From: Candidatus Poribacteria bacterium
GTDB taxonomy: Bacteria; Poribacteria; WGA-4E; DTYX01
Direction of reading: 5' to 3'
NCBI GenBank assembly: GCA_012961655.1
Contig: DTYX01000302.1
Location: 1-6,502 of the forward strand
DNA: 6,502 bases
Shown here: piece by piece, positions 1 to 5,911 of the stretch
Position numbering within the stretch: the stretch's first letter is position 1
Layout: every line of letters starts with the position of its first letter
Program-made: the position numbers and the translations under genes
The notes under the pieces: generated by a model
Told to the model about the DNA's origin: nothing
The model's input: the letters and a program-made list of their open reading frames with translations, nothing else
The model's database searches: none

Positions 1-4
1 CATA

Positions 5-26
5 GCTGAAGTCGCAAGACTTCGGC
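5..26. repeat. Hairpin with GCAA tetraloop
   Basis: GAAGTC (8-13) and GACTTC (18-23) are perfect complements around a GCAA loop. The stem extends outward by T7-G24 (wobble), C6-G25 and G5-C26, giving 9 pairs closed by a GNRA-type tetraloop. No T-tract follows, so it is not a typical intrinsic terminator. It may be the arm of a dispersed palindromic repeat or lie in the 3' end of an upstream gene: the plus frame from position 2 stays open to a TGA at 68-70, but 22 codons are too few to claim a gene. Confidence 0.45.
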
Positions 27-80
27 CGGTTGCTTCGGACAAGCCCCAGAATTGGAATTTCTATAAATGAAATTTTTCAC

Positions 81-109
81 TTGATTCCTACTCCTGATTT
101 TGTTATAAT
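81..109 (+). promoter_or_regulatory. Sigma70-type promoter for the amrS gene cluster
   Basis: A -35 box TTGATT (81-86) and a perfect -10 box TATAAT (104-109) are separated by the optimal 17 bp. TG at 101-102 gives an extended -10. Transcription would start near 116, leaving a leader of about 70 nt before the amrS ATG. The site lies in the right place and orientation to drive the plus-strand genes from 187 onwards. Confidence 0.75.
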
Positions 110-123
110 GTTTATCAGTACAT

Positions 124-156
124 AGAAACCGAGTTTTTGGGAAAAACTTGGTTTCT
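124..156 (+). promoter_or_regulatory. Leader hairpin upstream of amrS
   Basis: AGAAACCGAGTTTTT (124-138) pairs with AAAAACTTGGTTTCT (142-156) around GGG. That is 15 base pairs, with one G-U wobble in RNA. It starts about 8 nt after the predicted transcription start and ends 20 nt before the Shine-Dalgarno site at 176-181, which it does not cover. It could stabilise the 5' end of the mRNA, attenuate transcription, or be a copy of a dispersed palindrome. No run of T follows directly, which argues against a simple terminator. Confidence 0.6.
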
Positions 157-186
157 GATTCTTTCTCATGAAAGTAGGTGGCTGTC

Positions 187-1197
187 ATGAAAGAAGCAAT
201 GCTCTACGAAAAACTAACGGACAATAGGGTCCAGTGCAATTTATGCAATCATCGTTGCAACATCGCAGATAAAAAACGCGGCATCTGCGCTGTGCGTGAA
301 AATAGGTCTGGGACGCTGTATAGCTTAGTTTATGGAAAAATGATAGCCTCGCATTTGGACCCAATTGAAAAGAAGCCTCTCTATAATTTTTACCCTGGCA
401 CGACATCTTATTCAATTGCAACGGTAGGATGCAATTTTCAGTGTCAACACTGTCAAAATGCTGACATTTCGCAGATGCCTCGTGACCTTTCGAAGATAAT
501 TGGTCGAGATTACGCCCCTGAGGATGTTGTATCGGATGCCATCCGCGCTGAAGCGCGCACTATTGCTTACACCTACACTGAGCCGACTATCTTCTTCGAG
601 TATGCCTACGATATAGCGAAATTCGCAACGGAAAAGGGGATTAAAAATATCTTCGTGACTAATGGATATATGACCGCCGAAGCGTTAAAGACTATCAATC
701 GATATTTAGATGCTGCGAATGTTGACCTCAAGAGTTTTAGTGATGAATTTTATCGGAAAAATTGCGGCGCACGTTTGGAGCCTGTCTTAGAATCATTGAA
801 GCTGATGAAAAAACTTGGGATATGGGTCGAGGTGACGACTCTTATCATCCCCACGATGAACGATAGCGCTGAGGAATTGCGCCAAATTGCTGAATTCATT
901 CTGAGCTTAGGGGCAGAAACCCCTTGGCATATTAGTGCTTTTCATCCAACTTATAAACTTACCCGTTTGTCGCGCACACCTGTTGAAACTCTTCACAAAG
1001 CGCGGCAAATTGGATTGGACGCCGGATTACGCTATGTCTACTGCGGCAATGTTCCCGGCGATGAAGGCGAAAATACTTACTGCTATAACTGCAAAAAAAT
1101 CTTGATAAAACGCTTCGGATATCGTATCCTTAAATATCAAATTAAAGAGGTTAAATGTCCCTATTGTGGAGCAAAAATTGATGGCATGGGAATTTAA
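187..1197 (+). CDS. amrS: AmmeMemoRadiSam-type radical SAM enzyme (PflA-related)
   Basis: The product is a radical SAM enzyme of the COG1180 family, closest in layout to AmrS, the radical SAM member of the AMMECR1/Memo system, whose reaction is not settled. From the ATG at 187 (336 aa), an N-terminal cysteine cluster (Cys17, 20, 24, 34) precedes the CxxxCxxC cluster that binds the [4Fe-4S] centre (Cys82, 86, 89, in GCNFQCQHCQN). The TYTEPT segment and the NVDLKSF segment are typical of this family. The C-terminus carries CYNC and CPYCG pairs flanking LIKRFGYRIL, as in AmrS proteins and unlike plain PflA. I chose ATG 187 over the GTG at 178 because AGGTGG (176-181) then serves as Shine-Dalgarno with 5 nt spacing. 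It is the first gene after the promoter at 81-109. AMMECR1 and Memo partners are not in the window, so glycyl-radical-activase function cannot be fully excluded. Confidence 0.85.
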   Translation: MKEAMLYEKLTDNRVQCNLCNHRCNIADKKRGICAVRENRSGTLYSLVYGKMIASHLDPIEKKPLYNFYPGTTSYSIATVGCNFQCQHCQNADISQMPRDLSKIIGRDYAPEDVVSDAIRAEARTIAYTYTEPTIFFEYAYDIAKFATEKGIKNIFVTNGYMTAEALKTINRYLDAANVDLKSFSDEFYRKNCGARLEPVLESLKLMKKLGIWVEVTTLIIPTMNDSAEELRQIAEFILSLGAETPWHISAFHPTYKLTRLSRTPVETLHKARQIGLDAGLRYVYCGNVPGDEGENTYCYNCKKILIKRFGYRILKYQIKEVKCPYCGAKIDGMGI

Positions 1198-1248
1198 TCC
1201 TACAGTTTGCTAATAATTTAAAACGCAATTCAAAATTGAGGATGTGTT

Positions 1249-2607
1249 ATGGCTAAAATTACATTTATTGAACCCGCATCGGATTTTAACGCTTACGGTT
1301 TTGCGCGATTGCCTCTCCTTGGGACACTATACCTTGGCACGATGCTGAAACAACAAGGACATGAAATTACAATTATGTCCGAAAATATTCAGAGTGTTTA
1401 TGACGAAGAAAAAAACAGGTTAGATAAAAAAATTCTTTCATCCGATATTGTCGGCTTCTCAACTATGACTCCGACGGTAAATAGAGGATATCAAATTGCT
1501 GATGCCATAAGGGAACAACGACCAGACACTAAAATTATCTTCGGTGGCCCGCATGTGTCCAGCATGCCTCAAGAAGCGCTACAACACGGTGATGTTGTCG
1601 TTCAGGGAGAAGCGGAGGATGTTATTTCTGACGTGATAGACGGCAACGATTCGTCGAAAGTGATAAAAGGGAAAATATTAGAAGATTTGGATGAGCTTCC
1701 ATTTCCCGACTTTAGTTTATTGGATGACAAACCAAATAAGGGTTTGGCGCCTATTGCAACCTCCCGCGGCTGTCCCTTCAATTGTACCTTCTGCTCAGTG
1801 TCATCGTTATTTGGTCGGAAGTACAGGTTCCGCAGCGCCGATAACATTCTTGGCGAGTTGCAAATGCGCGTCGAAAATGGGTACACGAAATTTTTCTTTT
1901 ATGATGATAATTTCGGCGCCAGCAAAGAGATAGCAAAGACGATGCTTGATGGTGTCCTGACGCGGAATCTAAACTTTAAATGGTTAGCGCAATCACGAGT
2001 GGAGATAGCGCGTGACAAGGAACTGCTCGATATGATGTCCCGAGCTAATTGTGAATATCTCCTTGTGGGTTTTGAATCAGCCAATCCAAACGCGTTGAAA
2101 GAACTTAACAAAAGACAGGATGTTGAGGACATCCGCAGATGCATAGATTCACTGCATAAACATAATATCAAAGTCCACGGTATGTTCATGATTGGCGCGG
2201 ATGAAGATGACGTAAGCACCATCGAACATACAGTTAAATTCTGCCGGGATATGAACTTAGATCTGGCTCAATTCTCCATTCTCTTTCCGATTCCTGGGAC
2301 GCAACTGTATGAAGAACTCGAATCCCAAGGGCGGATTTTCACGAAAAATTGGTCTTGGTACGACGGTACACACGTCGTTTTTTTTCCTAAGAAGATAAGT
2401 CTGTTAGACTTACAGGAAAAGTTCATATGGGCGTGGAAGAAATTTTATTCATTGCGGAGATGGAAGTTATATCTCTTCAGCCGATACCTCATGAGCAAGT
2501 GGGAGCGCTGTAACAAACAGTTTTGGGAATGGTTTCGCGATTTTGCCGCCAAAACCCAAGATTTTTGGGAGAGCAATATAACAGGAACACGGAATAATAA
2601 TCTATAA
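1249..2607 (+). CDS. B12-binding-domain radical SAM protein
   Basis: This 452-aa protein belongs to the large COG1032 group of cobalamin-binding radical SAM enzymes. Residues 1 to about 140 form the Rossmann-like B12-binding domain, with GFSTMTPT and GGPHVSSMP (99-107). The usual DxHxxG cobalamin ligand motif is absent, as in many members. The radical SAM cluster motif is Cys175, Cys179 and Cys182 (RGCPFNCTFC). It is followed by the barrel motifs FYDDNF, VGFES, HGMFMIGAD and FPIPGT. Residues 368-440 are unusually rich in tryptophan (nine) and basic residues, which suggests a hydrophobic or membrane-associated substrate site; this is inference. GAGGA (1238-1242) is the ribosome binding site. 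The gene starts 51 bp after amrS and is probably co-transcribed with it. Relatives methylate or rearrange lipids, tetrapyrroles and antibiotics, so the substrate cannot be named. The family call is firm. Confidence 0.85.
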   Translation: MAKITFIEPASDFNAYGFARLPLLGTLYLGTMLKQQGHEITIMSENIQSVYDEEKNRLDKKILSSDIVGFSTMTPTVNRGYQIADAIREQRPDTKIIFGGPHVSSMPQEALQHGDVVVQGEAEDVISDVIDGNDSSKVIKGKILEDLDELPFPDFSLLDDKPNKGLAPIATSRGCPFNCTFCSVSSLFGRKYRFRSADNILGELQMRVENGYTKFFFYDDNFGASKEIAKTMLDGVLTRNLNFKWLAQSRVEIARDKELLDMMSRANCEYLLVGFESANPNALKELNKRQDVEDIRRCIDSLHKHNIKVHGMFMIGADEDDVSTIEHTVKFCRDMNLDLAQFSILFPIPGTQLYEELESQGRIFTKNWSWYDGTHVVFFPKKISLLDLQEKFIWAWKKFYSLRRWKLYLFSRYLMSKWERCNKQFWEWFRDFAAKTQDFWESNITGTRNNNL

Positions 2608-2632
2608 AATCACGCAATTGCGATATTCACTG

Positions 2633-2640
2633 AGGAGGTG
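2633..2640 (+). promoter_or_regulatory. Strong Shine-Dalgarno site of the flavodoxin gene
   Basis: AGGAGGTG is a near-perfect anti-16S complement, with 5 nt before the ATG at 2646. It is the strongest such site in the cluster and fixes the start. It predicts high translation of the small flavoprotein relative to the radical SAM enzymes upstream. Confidence 0.8.
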
Positions 2641-2645
2641 TTCGA

Positions 2646-3119
2646 ATGCCAAACGTTTTAGTGGTATACTATTCTCGCAGTGGCAATACAGCGTCGATGG
2701 CAAAATCTATAGCGGCAGCAATTGCAGAGGAGGGCTTGGTTGTCGAATGTAAGAAGGTTGAGGATGCTGATATTGATGAACTCTTAGATGTCGATGGCTT
2801 AGTTGTTGGGTCACCGACATACTATGGTACGATGGCCGCTGAGATAAAGAAGTTTTTGGATGATAGCGTTAGGCATCATGGCAAACTCGATGGTAAAGCC
2901 GGCGCGGCATTCGCCTCAGCGGCTGTCACAGGGCAAGAAACAACTGTAATCAGTATCCTTGAAGCTTTGCTCATTCACGGTATGATAGTTCAGGGCGACC
3001 CCCGAGGACATCACTACGGTGTGACATCCTTAGGCAAGCCTGGGGAACAAGATTTGGAAAGATGCAAGCGGTTCGGGAAACGGTTCGCTGAACTGGTTAA
3101 ACGAATCGCTGGCGAATAA
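2646..3119 (+). CDS. Flavodoxin / WrbA-like flavoprotein
   Basis: The 157-aa protein has a flavodoxin-like fold that binds FMN. The first strand VLVVYYS leads into the phosphate-binding loop SRSGNT (10-15). GSPTYYGTM (55-63) is the aromatic flavin-stacking loop. The segment with GHHYGVTSLGKPGEQDLERC near 121-140, and the closing helix, resemble the WrbA/NAD(P)H:quinone oxidoreductase branch more than electron-carrier flavodoxins. WrbA itself is about 200 aa, so this is a short member. It starts 38 bp after the B12 radical SAM gene. Radical SAM enzymes need a low-potential one-electron donor, often a flavodoxin, and the position suggests such a role. A quinone reductase is the alternative. The coding region ends in tandem stops, TAATAA. 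Confidence 0.8.
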   Translation: MPNVLVVYYSRSGNTASMAKSIAAAIAEEGLVVECKKVEDADIDELLDVDGLVVGSPTYYGTMAAEIKKFLDDSVRHHGKLDGKAGAAFASAAVTGQETTVISILEALLIHGMIVQGDPRGHHYGVTSLGKPGEQDLERCKRFGKRFAELVKRIAGE

Positions 3120-3120
3120 T

Positions 3121-3163
3121 AAACTATAAAATCTTATGAATTTCGACCTACAAACTATAAAAT
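3121..3163 (+). repeat. Repeated AAACTATAAAAT in the intergenic spacer
   Basis: AAACTATAAAAT occurs at 3121-3132 and exactly again at 3152-3163, 31 bp apart, filling much of the gap before the lipoprotein gene. Its last nine bases, CTATAAAAT, also occur at 2602-2610 across the stop codon of the preceding radical SAM gene. It might contain -10-like elements (TATAAA), but no matching -35 is clear. Chance duplication in AT-rich spacer is possible. Confidence 0.4.
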
Positions 3164-3178
3164 TAGGAGGCGTAAAAA

Positions 3179-3784
3179 ATGCGTTGGAACTATTTGACCT
3201 TTGCCGGGGTAATTTTTCTGACTTCAACTTTAGTAGGTTGTTCAATCTATAACGCTCTTTTCAAAGAGCTTCCGTTAAGTGAGAACTACGCGTTGAGGTC
3301 TATGGGGTCTAACTCTAACACCCCATGGGTTATCGATGGTGACCGAGATTACGGCGAGAAGACGAAACCTCTGCCGGTAATCTACAAGGATAAGAGCTTA
3401 GAGGATGACTACACTGGTGTGGATGTTATCTTGCGTGAGCCTAAACAGATTGACGAGATTAAAATCTACAGCGACAAGGACAGGATACTTGACCATTGTG
3501 AGATTTGGGCTCATGTGCCCGGTGGCGCTGAAGATGAGTGGAAAGTAGTTAAAGAGATTAAAAGAAATATAAGCCCACTCTTGATTATACATCCCCGCAA
3601 AGGTGTATATACAGATCAAATCCGGGTTATGATTCGACGTACACGTCCAACGTCTGGTGGTACTAGCAGTGGCGGCGGCGGTAGAGATGGTGAACCCTTC
3701 ATAGACATAAACCCAATTATCAAAGAGGTAGAACTGTATAAAATCCTGAAAGAGAAAGAACAACCTAAGGAAGAGAAGAAATAA
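3179..3784 (+). CDS. Lipoprotein with probable discoidin-like domain
   Basis: The 201-aa protein begins with a lipoprotein signal peptide: a short basic start (MRWN), a hydrophobic core and the lipobox LVGC with Cys21 as the lipid-modified residue. Ser follows the Cys, which in E. coli favours outer-membrane sorting. The mature part reads like a galactose-binding or F5/8 type C (discoidin) beta-sandwich: PWVIDGD near 49-55, VDVILREPKQIDEIKIYS near 81-98, EIW and EDEWKVV near 108-124, TDQIRVMIRR near 145-154 and the closing strand IKEVELYKI near 181-189. A Gly/Ser-rich loop (159-168) interrupts the last strands, and the tail is rich in Lys and Glu. Such domains bind glycans or peptides at the cell surface. 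AGGAGG at 3165-3170 fixes the start. The gene is probably last in the amrS unit. The domain call is from pattern only. Confidence 0.65.
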   Translation: MRWNYLTFAGVIFLTSTLVGCSIYNALFKELPLSENYALRSMGSNSNTPWVIDGDRDYGEKTKPLPVIYKDKSLEDDYTGVDVILREPKQIDEIKIYSDKDRILDHCEIWAHVPGGAEDEWKVVKEIKRNISPLLIIHPRKGVYTDQIRVMIRRTRPTSGGTSSGGGGRDGEPFIDINPIIKEVELYKILKEKEQPKEEKK

Positions 3785-3827
3785 TCGGCATATCATAATT
3801 AGTAAAGATGAACAGAAGGCGACGAAA

Positions 3828-3860
3828 GGAATTCGGAATTGTTTTTTAATTCCGAATTCC
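3828..3860. repeat. Perfect 13-bp-stem palindrome between lipoprotein and hinT
   Basis: GGAATTCGGAATT (3828-3840) and AATTCCGAATTCC (3848-3860) are exact reverse complements around the loop GTTTTTT. The poly-T is in the loop rather than after the stem, so it is not a classic intrinsic terminator on the plus strand. It ends 15 nt before the Shine-Dalgarno region of hinT. It could separate the upstream operon from hinT by RNA processing or be a dispersed palindromic repeat. Confidence 0.7.
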
Positions 3861-3889
3861 AAATGCTGAACTCCTAAGGGGGACGATAA

Positions 3890-4234
3890 ATGTCAGATTG
3901 TATTTTTTGTAAAATTGCTAATGGCGAAATTCAGAGTGATATTGTCTTTGAAGATGATAAGGTAATTGCTTTTCGGGATTTGAACCCTCAAGCTCCAATT
4001 CACATTTTAATCATCACAAAACAACATTTTGACAACATACTATCAATGGATTCATCACAGTCTGCCCTTCTCAGCCATCTTTATTTCACTGCGGCGAACA
4101 TCGCGCGGCAAGAGGGAATTGCTGACGCTGGCTTTCGGCTGGTATTGAATTGCAACGCTCTTGGCGGGCAGTCGGTCGCGCATATCCATGTTCATCTTCT
4201 GGGCGGTCGTCAAATGCACTGGCCACCGGGATAA
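3890..4234 (+). CDS. hinT: HIT family protein, HinT-type nucleotide hydrolase
   Basis: The 114-aa protein has the full length of bacterial HinT. It opens with CIFCKI (Cys4 and Cys7, the zinc-binding pair of the branch) and carries the HIT motif HIHVHLLGG, in which His98, His100 and His102 form the triad and the second-last His is the nucleophile. It ends in the typical GGRQMHWPPG. Family members cleave purine nucleoside phosphoramidates such as AMP-lysine and adenylated intermediates in the cytoplasm. TAAGGGGGA before the ATG at 3890 is the ribosome binding site. It lies 105 bp after the lipoprotein gene, with a strong palindrome between, so it may be a separate unit. A small hairpin spans its stop codon. 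The family assignment is secure; the physiological substrate is unknown. Confidence 0.93.
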   Translation: MSDCIFCKIANGEIQSDIVFEDDKVIAFRDLNPQAPIHILIITKQHFDNILSMDSSQSALLSHLYFTAANIARQEGIADAGFRLVLNCNALGGQSVAHIHVHLLGGRQMHWPPG

Positions 4235-4243
4235 CATATCCCG
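4227..4243 (+). repeat. Hairpin spanning the hinT stop codon
   Basis: CGGGATA (4227-4233) pairs perfectly with TATCCCG (4237-4243) around ACA, and the TAA stop (4232-4234) sits in the stem and loop. No T-tract follows. It may act as an mRNA 3' structure, or be chance. Confidence 0.4.
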
Positions 4244-4371
4244 CAGAATTGGATTATCCGCAAGCAACGTGGTTTACGAAGTAACTCCGTCCTCATAACC
4301 TTTTTGTTAAGTTCACAGTGGTTACTTTCTTCCTCACTGCTTCTTTTGGTTACACGAGTTTTTCACTTAGA

Positions 4372-4383
4372 GTAGTAGTGCAA
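4372..4383 (+). repeat. Repeat core GTAGTAGTGCAA
   Basis: GTAGTAGTGCAA differs at one base from GTAGTAGCGCAA, which lies on the minus strand at 6442-6453 inside the palindromic element. It may be a degenerate fragment of the same repeat family. Twelve bases with one mismatch is suggestive only. Confidence 0.35.
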
Positions 4384-4392
4384 GCATCTTGT

Positions 4393-4440
4393 CCCGAAAA
4401 TCGGGGAAGGAAAGCTTTCTCCCCTTTCCATCCTTTCCCC
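4393..4440 (+). terminator. Possible transcription terminator after hinT
   Basis: CCCGA/TCGGG (4393-4397 with 4401-4405, loop AAA) overlaps a longer competing hairpin. In that hairpin GGGGAAGGAAAG (4403-4414) pairs with CTTTCC (4424-4429) and TTCCCC (4435-4440), leaving a 5-nt bulge. A T-rich stretch (TTTTTACCTTTT) follows from about 4445. It is about 160 bp past the hinT stop and the T-tract is offset by several bases, so termination is plausible but not certain. The alternative pairing around GAAAGCTTTC makes the fold ambiguous. Confidence 0.35.
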
Positions 4441-4528
4441 ACGCCTTTTTACCTTTTCAGTAACCTTCTAACTAGCGACTTAGGTTAGTCATACGCTGGG
4501 CACGGCGGCTCGGGGAAATTTTTTCCAA

Positions 4529-4780
4529 TCACTTTCTTACAAAAACCTTGCCTTGAATAATTTTCGAGGCTGGGCTGCCATGAATCATGGCTTCTCTGGC
4601 AAATTGCTCTTCGCACTTGGGACACTTTAGGTTCCCTTGAGTAAAATCTTTTGCAATTCTATTTTTATAACATTTAAGCAAATGTCCAGTACCTTGTTTG
4701 CGATATTTATAAAGCAAGGTTTTGCATTTCACGCAGTAAACCTTGACCGTTTTACCTTTAATTCTCTTTTTGGGTTTCAT
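4529..4780 (-). CDS. Small zinc-ribbon protein, conserved hypothetical
   Basis: The 83-aa basic protein has two cysteine pairs, Cys16-x2-Cys19 and Cys53-x2-Cys56, which would bind one zinc ion as a zinc ribbon; Cys37 lies between them. The segment HLLKCYKNRI and the C-terminal MIHGSPASKIIQGKVFVR look conserved from memory of short zinc-ribbon hypothetical proteins in diverse bacteria, but no function is established. It starts with a very basic stretch (KPKKRIKGK), compatible with nucleic acid binding (inference). The ATG at 4780 is the only plausible start because a TAA lies in frame six codons upstream (4796-4798). No Shine-Dalgarno is visible, and the promoter predicts a leader of about 8 nt. 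It is transcribed towards hinT and stands alone. Confidence 0.78.
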   Translation of the reverse strand: MKPKKRIKGKTVKVYCVKCKTLLYKYRKQGTGHLLKCYKNRIAKDFTQGNLKCPKCEEQFAREAMIHGSPASKIIQGKVFVRK

Positions 4781-4794
4781 CGCCGAAATAAAGT

Positions 4795-4823
4795 ATTATA
4801 TCAGCATGCTCGAAGCAGCGCAA
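4795..4823 (-). promoter_or_regulatory. Promoter of the zinc-ribbon gene, near-leaderless
   Basis: Read on the minus strand, TATAAT (4800-4795) is a perfect -10 and TTGCGC (4823-4818) a partial -35 at exactly 17 bp. The predicted start of transcription, near 4788, is only about 8 nt before the ATG at 4780. This agrees with the missing Shine-Dalgarno. Confidence 0.55.
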
Positions 4824-4919
4824 CGGAAAATTTGAATACAAACGACAAGTCCTAAGCATCAGGGCTTGTTAGCCAGACCCTATCCCTGGTTCGTAAAGGC
4901 GTCGACCACATCATAGCGT

Positions 4920-5852
4920 CTAGCGAGTCGTAGATATCAACTCGCGCATATACTCTGCAGCCATAGCTGCATGCTTATCTACATAGTCGATGCCCGCTGG
5001 ATTGTGATTTTCATCCAAAGTTGGATGACAGAATTCAAAGCAGATGTAGCCGTCATAACCTATCTCTTTCATCAGTTCGATGAAATGAGCATAATCCGGC
5101 ACTGGTTGGGCAAATCTGAAACTTTGGAGTTGAATCTTTCCTTCGTCGTCGCGGCGGAACTCACCTCCGAAATGAGAATGTACCTGAAGATTGCCTACTG
5201 TGAGAGCCGCCTGACGCACCCATTCTTTTTCATAATTGGTCATGATTGGCAAGTCCAGACAAACCTTGAGCCAAGGCGAATTCACTTCCTTAACTAAATC
5301 ATAACAGTCTTTCCAGTGTCGTATAATCGGAGCATGGTTTTGCAGCGCCATTACCACACCGAATTCTTCGCCGATGGCTGCCGCTTCCTTGAGACATTGG
5401 CGCACCAATCTCCAGCGTATCTGACGGGGGAGATTTTGGAATGCTTCTTGCCAGGTTTGCCTGGCTTCCTCATAATGAGCTAGTCCATCCCGGAAAGTCA
5501 CCCCCGGCCAAGCGGCAAAAAGCCGCACCACCTTAGCTCCCAAATCCGCCGCCAGACGCGCCTGCTCACGTACCATCAGGAGTTGACACTCCCTATGTTC
5601 GGGTACAGGACTAGAGAAATCATTGTTTGAAGCGATAGCGGGCAACTCCAAGCCCAACTTTTCAGCTTCGTTGCGCACATCATCACGAGTCTTCCTATCC
5701 CAGTCCATGGGGTTTGCGTGAGGCCGCTTGCCATCAAATTCAACGCCATCGTAGCCATACTCCTTGGCTTTGTGAAGCGTCTCTTTCCATGTAAGCGCTG
5801 GGCCATTATACCATATACCTAGATAGGTTATTGAGTAAAGACCAACTTTCAT
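4920..5852 (-). CDS. Sugar phosphate isomerase/epimerase-like TIM barrel
   Basis: The 310-aa protein belongs to the xylose-isomerase-like TIM-barrel superfamily (AP_endonuc_2 type, COG1082). Barrel strand motifs are visible in order: MKVGLYSIT at the start, GYDGVEFDGKRPHANPMDW (33-51), GAKVVRLFAAWPG (105-117), VMALQNHAP (167-175), LKVCLDLP (195-202), LQVHSHFGGE (222-231) and GYDGYICFEF (265-274). Asp200, His225 or His227 and Glu273 are candidate metal ligands; the usual Glu of the fifth strand appears as Gln171. GGAGGT (5863-5858) stands 5 nt before the ATG and fixes the start. It lies 125 bp downstream of the metallophosphoesterase on the same strand, so co-transcription is possible. Members isomerise or epimerise sugars, inositols and related compounds; the substrate cannot be told. 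No signal peptide is seen. Confidence 0.85.
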   Translation of the reverse strand: MKVGLYSITYLGIWYNGPALTWKETLHKAKEYGYDGVEFDGKRPHANPMDWDRKTRDDVRNEAEKLGLELPAIASNNDFSSPVPEHRECQLLMVREQARLAADLGAKVVRLFAAWPGVTFRDGLAHYEEARQTWQEAFQNLPRQIRWRLVRQCLKEAAAIGEEFGVVMALQNHAPIIRHWKDCYDLVKEVNSPWLKVCLDLPIMTNYEKEWVRQAALTVGNLQVHSHFGGEFRRDDEGKIQLQSFRFAQPVPDYAHFIELMKEIGYDGYICFEFCHPTLDENHNPAGIDYVDKHAAMAAEYMRELISTTR

Positions 5853-5857
5853 CTTTT

Positions 5858-5863
5858 ACCTCC
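5858..5863 (-). promoter_or_regulatory. Shine-Dalgarno site of the TIM-barrel gene
   Basis: GGAGGT on the minus strand is followed by AAAAG and then the ATG at 5852. This is canonical and confirms the start. Confidence 0.8.
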
Positions 5864-5911
5864 GATATAGTTTAGAAAATATCTCTATATAATCCTCATC
5901 TCTTCTGCCTT

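Larger units (their letters stand above)
4235..4528. other. Convergent intergenic region without a gene
   Basis: This 294-bp gap lies between convergent hinT and the zinc-ribbon gene. I see no convincing coding frame, tRNA or CRISPR. It contains a repeat-core match at 4372-4383, a hairpin cluster at 4393-4440, and an inverted pair GGTTACT (4319-4325) and AGTAACC (about 4458-4464) that could close a larger fold. The plus strand is pyrimidine-rich from about 4400 to 4460. Confidence 0.6.

Noticed and set aside
2..70. C-terminus of an upstream gene in plus frame 2
   Set aside because: Only 22 open codons, overlapping a hairpin; too short to distinguish from chance.
178..186. GTG at 178 as the start of the first radical SAM gene
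   Set aside because: The GTG lies inside the AGGTGG ribosome binding site; ATG 187 has correct spacing to it.
1899..2222. Minus-strand 107-codon Ser/Leu-rich frame
   Set aside because: It is a shadow of the B12 radical SAM gene, with no initiation signal.
3398..3862. Minus-strand 154-codon frame
   Set aside because: It is antisense to the lipoprotein gene; its hydrophobic character comes from the Lys/Glu codons of the opposite strand.
4971..5297. Plus-strand 108-codon frame
   Set aside because: It is antisense to the clear TIM-barrel gene and has no domain features.
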